A DNA stretch of 64,000 nucleotides, taken from the NCBI GenBank assembly GCA_037833965.1, contig AP031354.1:4008001-4072000 (forward strand), written 5' to 3'. This document shows positions 49,648 through 60,553 of this stretch, piece after piece. This DNA comes from Marchantia polymorpha subsp. ruderalis. Taxonomy: Eukaryota > Streptophyta > Marchantiopsida > Marchantiales > Marchantiaceae. The notes beneath the pieces are model-generated. The model saw only the letters and a program-made list of their open reading frames with translations, had not been told where the DNA came from and did no database searches. How positions within the stretch are numbered: position 1 is the first letter of the stretch; each line of letters starts with the position of its first letter. Made by a program: the position numbers and the translations under genes.

Positions 49648-52482
49648 ACTGTGGGACTGGGAAGGAGTGAGACGAGTCACACCGAGGGCATTGTCGACCC
49701 TAGTGACTGTCATGAAGTACAACTCAGTCCCGGCAAGTGCTTGAAGGTATCAAGCGCAGTGAGAGGAGACGAGCTAAGGAAAGTACAGGCGTTCCTTAGC
49801 CACTATGTCGACGTCTTCGCCTGGAAGATCGAGGACATGAAGGGGATACCTGCACGGTATGGGGAGCACCGTATCGATTTACTGGACGACTCAGTACCCA
49901 TACGACAGCGCCAGTATCGCCTCAACCCAAAGTACTCCTTGCTAGTGAAAGAGGAGATAGATAAGTACTTGAGCGCTGGTATTATTTACCCTGTGCTCAG
50001 CAGTGAGTGGGTGTCGCCGATTGTTATCGTACCCAAGAAGTTGACGGGTAAGATACGAGTGTGTCAGGATTTCCGGAAGTTGAATGCGGCAACACGCAAG
50101 GATCATCACCCGTTACCATTCACGGATGCCATTCTAGACCATGTTGCCGGACATGAATGTTATAGCTTCCTGGATGGGTTCTCAGGTTACAATCAGGTGT
50201 CTATCCGTGAACAGGACAAGGATAAAACTACGTTCACAACCGACTGGGGAACTTACGCATACCACAAGATGCCCTTCGGTCTGTGCAACGCGCCTGCCAC
50301 CTTTCAACGGATGATGACCAATATCTTTCAGGAACAACTGAGGAAGTTCCTAGAAATATTCATAGATGACTTCTGTGTCTTTGGGAAGCGGTCTGAACAC
50401 CTAAGTCACTTGAAGCAGACCTTCGATAAATGTAGAGAGAGCAGTTTATCGCTGCATCCCGAGAAGTGCTTTTTCTTCATGACTAGTGGGATCTTGTTGG
50501 GTCATCGGGTCTCGGCAGAAGGCATTGCGGTGGACATCGAGAAGGTCAAGGTTATACTCGAGCTTGAGCCACCCACGAATCTAAGAGAGCTGCGAGCATT
50601 CCTGGGTCATGTGGGCTACTACCGAAGATTCATACACATGTATGCAATACTGGCGGCGGACCTGACCAAGTTGTTGAAGTAGGACGAGCCTTATGCTTGG
50701 GGTGCGAACCAGCAGACAGCATTTGAAGCTCTGAAAGCGAAACTCACGACTGCTCCCGTACTAAGGAGTCCAGACTGGAATCGACCATTCCATGTTTACG
50801 TTGACACTTCGGCATTCGCCATCGGTGTAGTACTTAGTCAAAAGGATGACAACAAAAAGGACTACCCGATCTACTTCGCGAGCCGACAGCTGTCTCTAGC
50901 AGAGCGGAAGTACACCACGACGGAGAGAGAAGCGTTGGGGATGGTGTACTCCTGTAAAAAGTTCCGTCACTACCTAATCTGTTACGAGTTTGTGTTCCAT
51001 GTGGACCACTACGCATTGCAACACCTAGTTAAGAAAGCCGACCTATCCGGTCGAATCGCCAGGTGGGTGTTATTACTACAAGAGTTCACCTACACAGTCC
51101 AGACCAGGAAAGGGGTGCACCACGAAAATGCGGATTACTTGTCCCGATTATGGACACAGCCGACAGAGGAGGAATTGGTGGACGATTTTCCAGATGAAGA
51201 GTTATTTCAGTTGTCTGCAGGACATGAGTCCCGCTATGCCGACCTGTATCGATATCTGCTAACCCTCCAGTGCCCCGAGGGCATGGATTTGGAACAGCGA
51301 ACTGTCTTTATTCATAAGGCAGGCCCGTATCAACTCCAGCAGGGGGTTTTGTTCAAGAAGATGGCGGATGAGCGCTTATGCAGATGCCTGGAGGAATCAG
51401 AAGTACCAAGAATAGTGAGTGCGATGCATACAGAGGAGGCGGGTGGACACTATGCCACCAGGAACACGGTCACAAAGATCCTAAATGCGGGATATTGGTG
51501 GCCGACCATGTTTAAGGATGTTCTCGATTACATCCGCAAGTGCGACAGTTGCCAGAGGACGGGGAGAACGACGCCTACAACACGCTGGCCCCTGACTCCC
51601 ATCATGCCTCTAGCACCTTTCGAAAAGTGGGGTATTGACTTTGTAGGGCCGATACAACCAGTGACTAGAAGTACACGAAGGCGCTACATTCTGGTAGCAA
51701 CGGACTACGCCACCAAAATGGTAGAGGCCAGAGCCACCAGAAGGGATGATGCTGCCACAGTGGCAGCATTCTTGTTTGAGTCGATCATCACACGCTACGG
51801 ATGTCCCTTAGAGCTAGTGAGCGACCGGGGCACGCATTTTCTGAATCAGATCATCGAAGATCTGACACGGTACTTCCACATCAAGCACCGGAAGACTACT
51901 CCATACAATCCTAAGGCAAATGGACTGACGGAGAAGTCCAATGGTCTGCTGTGTAAAATACTACTCAAGGTCACGGTGAATCACGCTCACGACTGGGATA
52001 CGAAGCTAGCAGCCGCTCTATGGGCGTACCGCACAGCTGAGAAGATCACGACCAAACAGACACCATACTTTCTGGTGTATGGGCAACACCCGATCCTCCC
52101 AATCGAATTTGAAGTACCCACACATCGAACGATGGATTTGCAGAGGATGGGCGCAGAGGAGAGTCAGCTCTACAGGTTACAGGAGGTCATGCTTCTGGAG
52201 GAGAGGAGAAGAGACGCCGAAGATCGCACCAGGAAAATCCAGCTCCGCCGAAAGGAGAGGTACGATAAAAAGATCAAACCGGTACTACTGCAGGCGGGTG
52301 ATTTGGCATTGCTCTACGACAGCAGGCATGCCAGATTCCCAGGCAAACTGCACCTAAGGTGGATGGGACCTTACAGGGTTGTCGAAGCCTTCCCGAATGG
52401 GTCCATCCAACTTGCGGACCTGGCCGGCGATTTGTTAGGCACCCGAGTGAACGGGTGGCGGTTGAAGAAATACCACATGTGA
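49642..52482 (+). pseudogene. pol: Pol, unit 2, one nonsense codon
   Basis: Collinear with unit 1 pol, but TAG at 50680-50682 replaces an AAG Lys codon just after the RT domain (TKLLK*DEPYAW). A readthrough product would stop after RT, without RNase H and integrase. Past the stop the frame is open to 52482, with all integrase catalytic residues; RTGRTTPT replaces RTGRPTPT after the zinc finger. The TAG is followed by GAC, not the leaky CAATTA context. The single change suggests recent inactivation. Confidence 0.93.
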
Positions 52483-52506
52483 GTGTTCGCGTAGGCGCTC
52501 ACAATT

Positions 52507-52519
52507 GAGGAGGGGGGCA
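52507..52519 (+). other. Polypurine tract, unit 2
   Basis: GAGGAGGGGGGCA directly before LTR3 at 52520. Confidence 0.87.
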
Positions 52520-54015
52520 TGTGGTACCCCACTTTTGGCAATTTTGAGGAAATTAAAACATTTTTGGAAAACTGTACCCTGGCAGCATTGTAAATAGCCT
52601 TCGGTACATCAAAACAGAGTGAATCCGGAAGATCGCGGGGATTCTCGAGGGATCTTGTAGAATCTGGGATTTGGGGTGCAGTAGTAAGGTCAGGCACCAC
52701 CCTCCCTGCGAGCTCCGCAGTTAGGATCTCTACGGCGCAAGGCGCAAAACCCGCCTTCGGAGGTTGCGTCCGCGGCTGTAGGGAAACCCTCGTAATTAGG
52801 TAACCCTCGGGCGCCTTGACCAAGTTAGGATCCCGTTGGAAAGAGCTCGACGCGCTGATTCCAACGAGCCCAAGAACGCTTGGAACGGACGAGGACTTAG
52901 GGAGTTATCGCTACTGGAAGAAACGGAGGCGGTCGCCTGCGGCGGAAGGAGTTCGCCACCGGCGCGAATTCCGCCTGCGCGGAAGGGGGATTCAAGTTTT
53001 GTCCTATGCGCGGACGAAGGCGTTCGCCTGTGCACAGGCGAAGTAGGGTTAGGGAAGGCGCGAAGTCCGCCTACGCACAGGCGTTCGCCTGTGCACAGGC
53101 ACTTCGGCGTCGGCGGGAGATCCGCCTTGGGCCCTAGAAATGCGCCTTGTGAGGTAGAAAGTGTACGGCGCCTTCCGCGCCAGCGCAGCGCAGCGTACGT
53201 CGGAAGACCGCCAGAGTAATCCAATCGGTACGGACCATGCGGACGGCACGGGTGGATGCGCTCTTGGACGGACGGAGTTGCGGCGGCGGAAGCGCCGACG
53301 GAGAGACAAGGAACGGACAGACTGGACGGAGACGGCTGACCACGGTCAACGCCTTCCGCGCCAGCGCGGCGCCGCGGACGGAATTCGCCTGCGCACAGGC
53401 GAACGCCTGTGCACAGGAGGATGTTCAAGTTCCGCGCCGGCGGAGAATCCGCCGAGGCCCCTGCCTGCGCACAGGCAGGAGTTGAATTTTTGTCCGACAT
53501 GCGGACGCACGCGTCAAGGCAGAAGGAGATTGGCCGAGGGGCGGTACGAACAAGTGTACCGCGCAAGGCGGAAAACTCGCCTTCGGCGCTACGCCCCCAT
53601 GTCCGGAGGGTGACACGCTCGCGGAGTTCAAATCCGCCAATTCGAGCGTGAGAGTTTAATCGACGACGGCGGAGCGTGAAGCCGCGCGTGAGAGCAAAGA
53701 CCGTTCCAGCGTACAGCCGGCGCGGCCATCAAGTGAGACGTTCTTCACGACCAAGAGACGACCATGACCTTCGACCGGGCGGCGGAGAGCGTCCCATTCT
53801 TGAATTCGCGATTCCAATCTCTTGTGCGCGCTGCGCGCATCCATCTGCTGGCTGCGGACCATTCTCGTCGTCGTCGCACAGGAGATTTCTTGTTGATTGA
53901 GGGAGAAGTGAGTGCGCGTGATTTGGAATTGAGAGCGATTAGAGTTTGCCGAGAGAGAAAGAAACGCGGACAGTGCGGAAGTAGAATGAGCGGGCGAGCG
54001 AACCCCAGGAACGCA

Positions 54016-56901
54016 ATGACGAGACCGAGCAGATTGCGGATGGTGCCACTTCGCCTGCCGCAGAACGGGCTGCGCGCTTTCGAAGAGCGCTTAATAGCAA
54101 GAAAGCTCGATTTCTTGCTATGGGGATGGAATTACATCTGCGCGAATATGGTGCGCGAGTGGCTAGAGCCACAGGGACCACCCTCGCGCGGATTGCGTCC
54201 GCATGTTGACCGGTGGACAGTCCAAGATTGGGCGCAGGCGTTGGGAAGATGTGCTGGCATGCCAGGGCATCTCCTTTTCGACAGCGAGAGCATCAAGGTG
54301 ACCAAGCAAGAAGAAGCGCAATTTGTGGAGCTGTTCAAGACCGGGAGGTCTACCAAGAATGGGTACAGGACCCGTGATTACAAAGATCGATTTCGCCGGA
54401 CTTTGTCCGCGGCGCTGATGCAATTACTGCAGCCGCACCGCGCCTGCTACATCACATTGTGGCAGGTCTCTTTTGTGGAGTGCGTCATCGAGGGAACTCC
54501 AATTCACTGGGCGAGCATCCTGCACAGAGTGATGCGACAGCACGCGTTTGAGGAGAAATGGGGAACGCTTAACCATCTTTCTCCTTTCCTCATCAATTTT
54601 TATCGACAGCGGAATTGTTTGACAGCGGCGGAGCTTGAACATTTTCCGCCATTGTCCATCGACCATCCCGGGAAGTATGTGCGGGAGAACGAGGTCGACA
54701 CTGATGCGGAGGAGTCACCGACTTCTACCCCATCAAGACGGAGAGACGAAGGGAGACACACCCCTGCAGCGCGAGTGCCGCGGAAGCGGCGATGGAGGGA
54801 AGAGGCCGAAGAGGAGCAGCATCAAGAACTCTCTGTTCCCATTCGACCGCGGCCGCTGTGCGAGCCATACAGCCGGCCGAAGCAGAAGGCACGCAGACTG
54901 GTGTTGCCAGCTGACAGTGCAGACACGGCGACGATTGCGACGGAGATAGGAAGTGCGTCGCCAGAGAGACGAGAGGAAGCGCGGACGACCGCAGGAGCGA
55001 CGGGCCACGTTGCAACCTCGTCGGGAGAGAGGCCGCCTACGGGCCAAGGGCCTCCGGAGTTACCACGTGCGATGCGGACAGATGTTCCGTTTGCGCACAG
55101 GCGAACCTCCGCGGACGGACGAGCCTCCGCGGATCGGCGAACACAAGTGGACGTGGATCTACGCTTACGCGTGGGAAGGAGCAGTCCGCCTGTGCACAGG
55201 CGCTCGCCTGTGCACAGGTCGCCTGTGCACAGAACACCTCCACACGTGCCGCCTGTGCACAGGCAAGAATCACCCCCGTTCCAACGTAGGAAGGGGAAGG
55301 AGCCGGCGGAAGAACCACCTACGAGACACCGGCCCTCGGGGCCAGACCCTCCGGCGCACCACGCGCCGCAATTCGCGCCTTCGGCGCCAGGGCCTTCGAG
55401 CCGAGGGGATACGAGCAGAGAGCGTGGGGAGGCCGCACCATCGGCGGGAAGTACGCCGATAGATGCGCCTTCGGCGGTAGGGCCTATAGGCCAAGGAGCA
55501 TCGGGCGTGCGGCCCCCGGCCATGTCGCCTTCGGCGATAGATGTCCGCGGCGCTACGCCTGCGGCGGACAAGACGCCGGCACATGCGCCTGCGCACGGGC
55601 CGGGCACAGCCCCCACGGACCGATCAAGGGAGCAGCAGACGGAGGAGCGGAGTGACTGTCCGCGGGACGACATCTCGATGCGCGATGCGCAATCCAACCC
55701 CGCGCAGCCACCCTCCGCTCGATCGCCTTCGGCGACGGACGACGGCGACAGAGAGAATGCGGTGGGCAATCAACCAGCGAGCGACGGGGATGCCGCTCGG
55801 ATACATTCGCCTTCCGCCTTAGACATTTTGGCGACGAGCAGCGAGGCTGCAGCCGTGCCTTCGCAGGCAGCACACGTCGAGGACGTGCAGCCCCACTCGG
55901 GGCAGTCGCCGACGCAATCAATGGCGACTGAAATTCTCCACTCGGATGATGAGGACGGAGGCTCCACGGAAGAAATGTCAGGAGCAGAAGACACCGAGGA
56001 GGAGGAGGAGGAAATTGTTGGAGCGCCGGCGGCGGCGCTCTCTGAGCAGGTGATTCCGTTGCTGCGGTACTTGGATCGCAAGGTCGATAAATACGCCGAC
56101 CCACTCCAGCCGGGATCTTACATCGAGTTAGTGCGCAGGCGGACTCGCACTAAAGTCCACACCAGCAAGCTATTAGCTAGAGTGGACCAGGAGTTGAGGG
56201 ACTTGAAGGAGAAGCATGAGTGCTTGTGGGGACAGTACAAGCTTAATCAGAAATTCTACAAGCACTCCGAGAAGATGAAGGATGAGAAACTGGGCGAGCT
56301 CACCAAGGAGCAGGTGAAGGTCAAGGAAGCACTCGATTTTGAGCAGGCCCAGAATCGGATTTTGTCAGAGGAGCTCGTGCGACAGACGCGGTTGTTGGAA
56401 CAATGTCAGCTCGCACGGCAGGCGGATGAAGAATTAATCCGCAGTTTACAGTCAGAGTGTGGCGAATTGAGGGCGCAACGTGCTGAAGCCGAATCGCAAT
56501 TAGTGACCATTGAAGAGGATCGCAGGAAGGAGGCGGATCGCACGAAGGTGGAGACGGCGAAGCGAGTCGCCCACTGTCTCAAGGGCTACGCCCACTGGGA
56601 AGTGAAGGCGCAGGAGAAACTCACACTGCGGGAGTTTGAATTGCGCGCAGCCGGGTTGTTGTCAGGCGACAGTAGGAGTCGGCGGAAGGTAGCGAAGAAG
56701 CTCGAGGCCTTTCTGTCGAAGGCACAGGATACCATGTCCGCCCTCAAGGGGGAGGTGTCCGCGGCGTTGCAGCGGTTGGGACTGCGTAGTCGAGCGGAAG
56801 AGTGGCAGGGTAGGGAGCTAGTGCGCGGCAGTCGGCCGCGCTGGAGACGTAGTACAGGTTCCGCGGAGTGTAGTGTAGCGTGGTTCCGTGCAGGCGTGTA
56901 G
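54016..56901 (+). CDS. U3ORF protein, copy 3
   Basis: 961 codons from the conserved Met (open from 53764), no break. Distinct changes include EEKWGTL for EEKGGTL in the N-terminal domain, GHVATS for GHAATS and RERGEAA for RERAEAA. Like copy 2 it has SALKGEVS and PRWRRST at the C terminus. The open frame in all three young LTRs fits a functional gene, though their youth limits the weight of this. Confidence 0.85.
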   Translation: MTRPSRLRMVPLRLPQNGLRAFEERLIARKLDFLLWGWNYICANMVREWLEPQGPPSRGLRPHVDRWTVQDWAQALGRCAGMPGHLLFDSESIKVTKQEEAQFVELFKTGRSTKNGYRTRDYKDRFRRTLSAALMQLLQPHRACYITLWQVSFVECVIEGTPIHWASILHRVMRQHAFEEKWGTLNHLSPFLINFYRQRNCLTAAELEHFPPLSIDHPGKYVRENEVDTDAEESPTSTPSRRRDEGRHTPAARVPRKRRWREEAEEEQHQELSVPIRPRPLCEPYSRPKQKARRLVLPADSADTATIATEIGSASPERREEARTTAGATGHVATSSGERPPTGQGPPELPRAMRTDVPFAHRRTSADGRASADRRTQVDVDLRLRVGRSSPPVHRRSPVHRSPVHRTPPHVPPVHRQESPPFQRRKGKEPAEEPPTRHRPSGPDPPAHHAPQFAPSAPGPSSRGDTSRERGEAAPSAGSTPIDAPSAVGPIGQGASGVRPPAMSPSAIDVRGATPAADKTPAHAPAHGPGTAPTDRSREQQTEERSDCPRDDISMRDAQSNPAQPPSARSPSATDDGDRENAVGNQPASDGDAARIHSPSALDILATSSEAAAVPSQAAHVEDVQPHSGQSPTQSMATEILHSDDEDGGSTEEMSGAEDTEEEEEEIVGAPAAALSEQVIPLLRYLDRKVDKYADPLQPGSYIELVRRRTRTKVHTSKLLARVDQELRDLKEKHECLWGQYKLNQKFYKHSEKMKDEKLGELTKEQVKVKEALDFEQAQNRILSEELVRQTRLLEQCQLARQADEELIRSLQSECGELRAQRAEAESQLVTIEEDRRKEADRTKVETAKRVAHCLKGYAHWEVKAQEKLTLREFELRAAGLLSGDSRSRRKVAKKLEAFLSKAQDTMSALKGEVSAALQRLGLRSRAEEWQGRELVRGSRPRWRRSTGSAECSVAWFRAGV

Positions 56902-56937
56902 CGTAGTGCAGTGTAGTGTTAGGTAGGACTTAGAAGG

Positions 56938-56946
56938 TATAAAATA
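56938..56946 (+). promoter_or_regulatory. LTR3 TATA box
   Basis: TATAAAATA, 36 bp after the U3ORF stop. Any transcript would run into the X pol remnant. Confidence 0.75.
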
Positions 56947-57910
56947 GTTCCAGGCGTTTTGCCTGGGGTTCTTTCCCATCAGAAGTGCAGATCAGGAACC
57001 CATTTCCTTTGCGTGTTTGTGTCCTTGAGTTCTGTCACCACGCACGAGGAGTTACAACTTAGCGTTCCGCATTTTGTAGCTGAAGGCCTTCGGCCGAATG
57101 TTCAGAGCTAGTACATTGGTTAGAGACTTGAGTAGTTCGGATCTGCACCTGCGGGTGACTGCCGATGCTCAGAGCCAGTGACTAGTTAGATACTTGAACA
57201 GTTTCGCCCCTACACCTTCGAGTGTTTCTTTCTGATTGTACTCCTTGGGATTTTTCCCCTGAATGCCAAAGTGAAGTTTTGCTACTTCGTGTAAGCCTTG
57301 GTTGTAAATTCAGGTTACGCTGCAGCAGGTGCCTGGAGGGTAACCCCTGTAGTATTTCTGGGAATGACAAGTGCCTGAGAATTCAAACTCTTCAATAGAC
57401 TGTTGTTGTGTTACTGGAACGTTTCACAGTGAGTCCTTCAGTGTGGACCTGTGTTCTCTGCGCGTTTTGTGAGTTGAGAGTGTTGTTCACCGCGTATGAG
57501 TGACTTCGATCCGAAGTAGGCAGTCCAAACCGGGTTTCCTACACTAGCAGCAAGCTAGTGGAAGTGTTGTAAAAGCCGGAGTTGGAAGTCACTGCCCGCA
57601 GCTTTGCCGAGTGTACTCTTGAGAGACTTTCCCCCTGAAATCTTGAAGTAGAGGTCCTAACGGATCTCTGGGTTGTGTTTCTGTAGTTTCAGGTGTGTGT
57701 GTGTGTGTGTGTTACGCTACACTGTGCGACCTCCGAGTGCGCTCCGAGTGGACACTTGCAGTATTTCTGGGAGTGACAGTTGCCTGAGAATTCAAACTCC
57801 TCAATAGTCTGTTAAAACGTGACACTTTATACCCTGTGTGTTCCTCTGTCCCTGTGGGTTCGACCTTTCTACCACTATATTGCAGTTTTAGCCTTTAGTG
57901 GGTTATTACA

Positions 57911-60516
57911 ATTTACTGGACGACTCAGTACCCATACGACAGCGCCAGTATCGCCTCAACCCAAAGTACTCCTTGCTAGTGAAAGAGGAGATAGATAAGT
58001 ACTTGAGCGCTGGTATTATTTATCCTGTGCTCAGCAGTGAGTGGGTGTCGCCGATTGTTATCGTACCCAAGAAGTTGACGGGTAAGATACGAGTGTGTCA
58101 GGATTTCCGGAAGTTGAATGCGGCAACACGCAAGGATCATCACCCGTTACCATTCACGGATGCCATTCTAGACCATGTCGCAGGACATGAATGTTATAGC
58201 TTCCTGGATGGGTTCTCAGGGTACAATCAGGTGTCTATCCGTGAACAGGACAAGGATAAAACTACGTTCACAACCGACTGGGGAACTTACGCCTACCACA
58301 AGATGCCCTTCGGTCTGTGCAACGCGCCTGCCACCTTTCAACGGATGATGACCAATATCTTTCAGGAACAACTGAGGAAGTTCCTGGAGATATTCATAGA
58401 TGACTTCTGTGTCTTTGGGAGGCGGTCTAAACACCTAAGTCACTTGAAGCAGACCTTCGATAAATGTAGAGAGAGCAGTTTATCGCTGCATCCCGAGAAG
58501 TGCTTTTTCTTCATGACCAGTGGGATCTTGTTGGGTCATCGGGTCTCGGCAGAAGGCATTGCGGTGGACATCGAGAAGGTCAAGGTTATACTCGAGCTTG
58601 AGCCACCCACGAATCTAAGAGAGCTGCGAGCATTCCTGGGTCATGTGGGCTACTATCGAAGATTCATACACATGTATGCAATACTGGCGGCGGACCTAAC
58701 CAAGTTGTTGAAGAAGGACGAGCCTTATGCTTGGGGTGCGAACCAGCAGACAGCATTTGAAGCTCTGAAAGCGAAACTCACGACTGCTCCCGTACTAAGG
58801 AGTCCAGACTGGAATCGACCATTCCATGTTTACGTTGACACTTCGGCATTCGCCATCGGTGTAGTACTGAGTCAAAAGGATGACAACAAAAAGGACTACC
58901 CGATCTACTTCGCGAGCCGACAGCTGTCTCTAGCAGAGCGGAAGTACACCACGACGGAGAGAGAAGCGTTGGGGATGGTGTACTCCTGTAAAAAGTTCCG
59001 TCACTACCTAATCTGCTACGAGTTTGTGTTCCATGTGGACCACTACGCATTGCAACACCTAGTCAAGAAAGCCGACCTATCCGGTCGAATCGCCAGGTGG
59101 GTGTTGTTACTACAAGAGTTCACCTACACAGTCCAGACCAGGAAAGGGGTGCACCACGAAAATGCGGATTACTTGTCCCGATTATGGACCCAGCCGACAG
59201 AGGAGGAATTGGTGGACGATTTTCCAGATGAAGAGTTATTTCAGTTGTCTGCAGGACATGAGTCCCGCTATGCCGACCTGTATCGATATCTGTTAACCCT
59301 CCAGTGCCCCGAGGGCATGGATTTGGAACAGCGAACTGTCTTTATTCATAAGGCAGGCCCGTATCAACTCCAGCAGGGGGTTTTGTTCAAGAAGATGGCG
59401 GATGAGCGCTTATGCAGATGCCTGGAGGAATCAGAAGTACCAAGAATAGTGAGTGCGATGCACACAGAGGAGGCGGGTGGACACTATGCCACCAGGAACA
59501 CGGTCACAAAGATCCTAAATGCGGGGTATTGGTGGCCGACCATGTTTAAGGATGTTCTCGATTACATCCGCAAGTGCGACAGTTGCCAGAGGACGGGGAG
59601 ACCGACGCCTACAACACGATGGCCCCTGACTCCCATCATGCCTCTAGCACCTTTCGAAAAGTGGGGTATTGACTTTGTAGGGCCGATACAACCAGTGACT
59701 AGAAGTACACGAAGGCGCTACATTCTGGTAGCAACGGACTACGCCACCAAAATGGTAGAGGCCAGAGCCACCAGAAGGGATGATGCTGCCACAGTGGCAG
59801 CATTCTTGTTCGAGTCAATCATCACACGCTATGGATGTCCCTTAGAACTAGTCAGCGACCGGGGCACGCATTTTCTGAATCAGATCATCGAAGACCTGAC
59901 ACGGTATTTCCACATCAAGCACCGGAAGACTACTCCATACAACCCCAAGGCAAATGGACTGACGGAGAAGTCCAATGGACTGCTGTGTAAAATACTACTC
60001 AAGGTCACGGTGAATCACGCTCACGACTGGGATACGAAGCTAGCAGCCGCTCTATGGGCGTATCGCACAGCTGAGAAGATCACGACCAAACAGACACCAT
60101 ACTTTCTGGTGTATGGGCAACACCCGATCCTTCCAATCGAATTTGAAGTACCCACCCATCGAACGATGGATTTGCAGAGGATGGGCGCAGAGGAGAGTCA
60201 GCTCTACAGGTTACAGGAGGTCATGCTGCTGGATGAGCGGAGAAGAGACGCCGAAGATCGCACCAGGAAAATCCAGCTCCGCCGAAAGGAGAGATACGAT
60301 AAAAAGATCAAACCGGTACTCCTGCGGGCGGGTGATTTGGCATTGCTCTACGACAGCAGGCATGCCAGATTCCCAGGCAAACTGCACCTAAGGTGGATGG
60401 GACCTTACAGGGTTGTCGAAGTTTTCCCGAATGGATCCATCCAACTTGCGGACCTGGCCGGCGATTTGTTAGGCACCCGAGTGAACGGGTGGCGGTTGAA
60501 GAAATATCACATGTGA
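57911..60516 (+). pseudogene. pol: Pol of element X, 5'-truncated
   Basis: Starts exactly at the LTR3 end with LLDDSVPIRQRQYRLNP, so the ~78 N-terminal pol codons, gag and the PBS are missing. Everything after that is open to TGA at 60514-60516: RT with FIDDF, RNase H, the integrase H2C2 finger, the DDE core and the GPY module. It differs from units 1 and 2 at many silent sites and a few residues (GRRSKHL for GKRSEHL, LLRAGDL for LLQAGDL), so it belongs to an older copy. It has no promoter-proximal start or gag. Confidence 0.9.
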
Positions 60517-60540
60517 GTGTTCGCGTGGGCGCTCACAATT

Positions 60541-60553
60541 GAGGAGGGGGGCA
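60541..60553 (+). other. Polypurine tract of element X
   Basis: GAGGAGGGGGGCA directly before the LTR start at 60554. Confidence 0.87.

Larger units (their letters stand above)
30102..57910 (+). mobile_element. Young tandem array LTR-int-LTR-int-LTR (family A)
   Basis: Three 5391-bp LTRs (30102, 41311, 52520) alternate with two 5818-bp internal regions, giving an exact 11,209-bp period. Only a few differences separate the copies. LTR1-int1-LTR2 is a complete 16.6-kb element with all ORFs open. The left flank (X U3ORF, CAATC) and right flank (X pol, ATTTA) do not match, so the array is not one simple insertion. Confidence 0.92.
52520..57910 (+). repeat. Family A LTR3 (5391 bp, complete)
   Basis: Last LTR of the array, ending TTATTACA at 57910 and passing directly into X pol sequence. 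U3 head 52520-54015 and R/U5 ~56970-57910 hold no gene. It carries ORF variants at its 5' side that differ from LTR1 and LTR2. Confidence 0.92.

Noticed and set aside
57898-57910. GTG start of the X pol frame at 57898
   Set aside because: It lies in the LTR3 end; the frame is open only because LTR and pol happen to join in phase. It is a truncated pol, not a gene with its own start.
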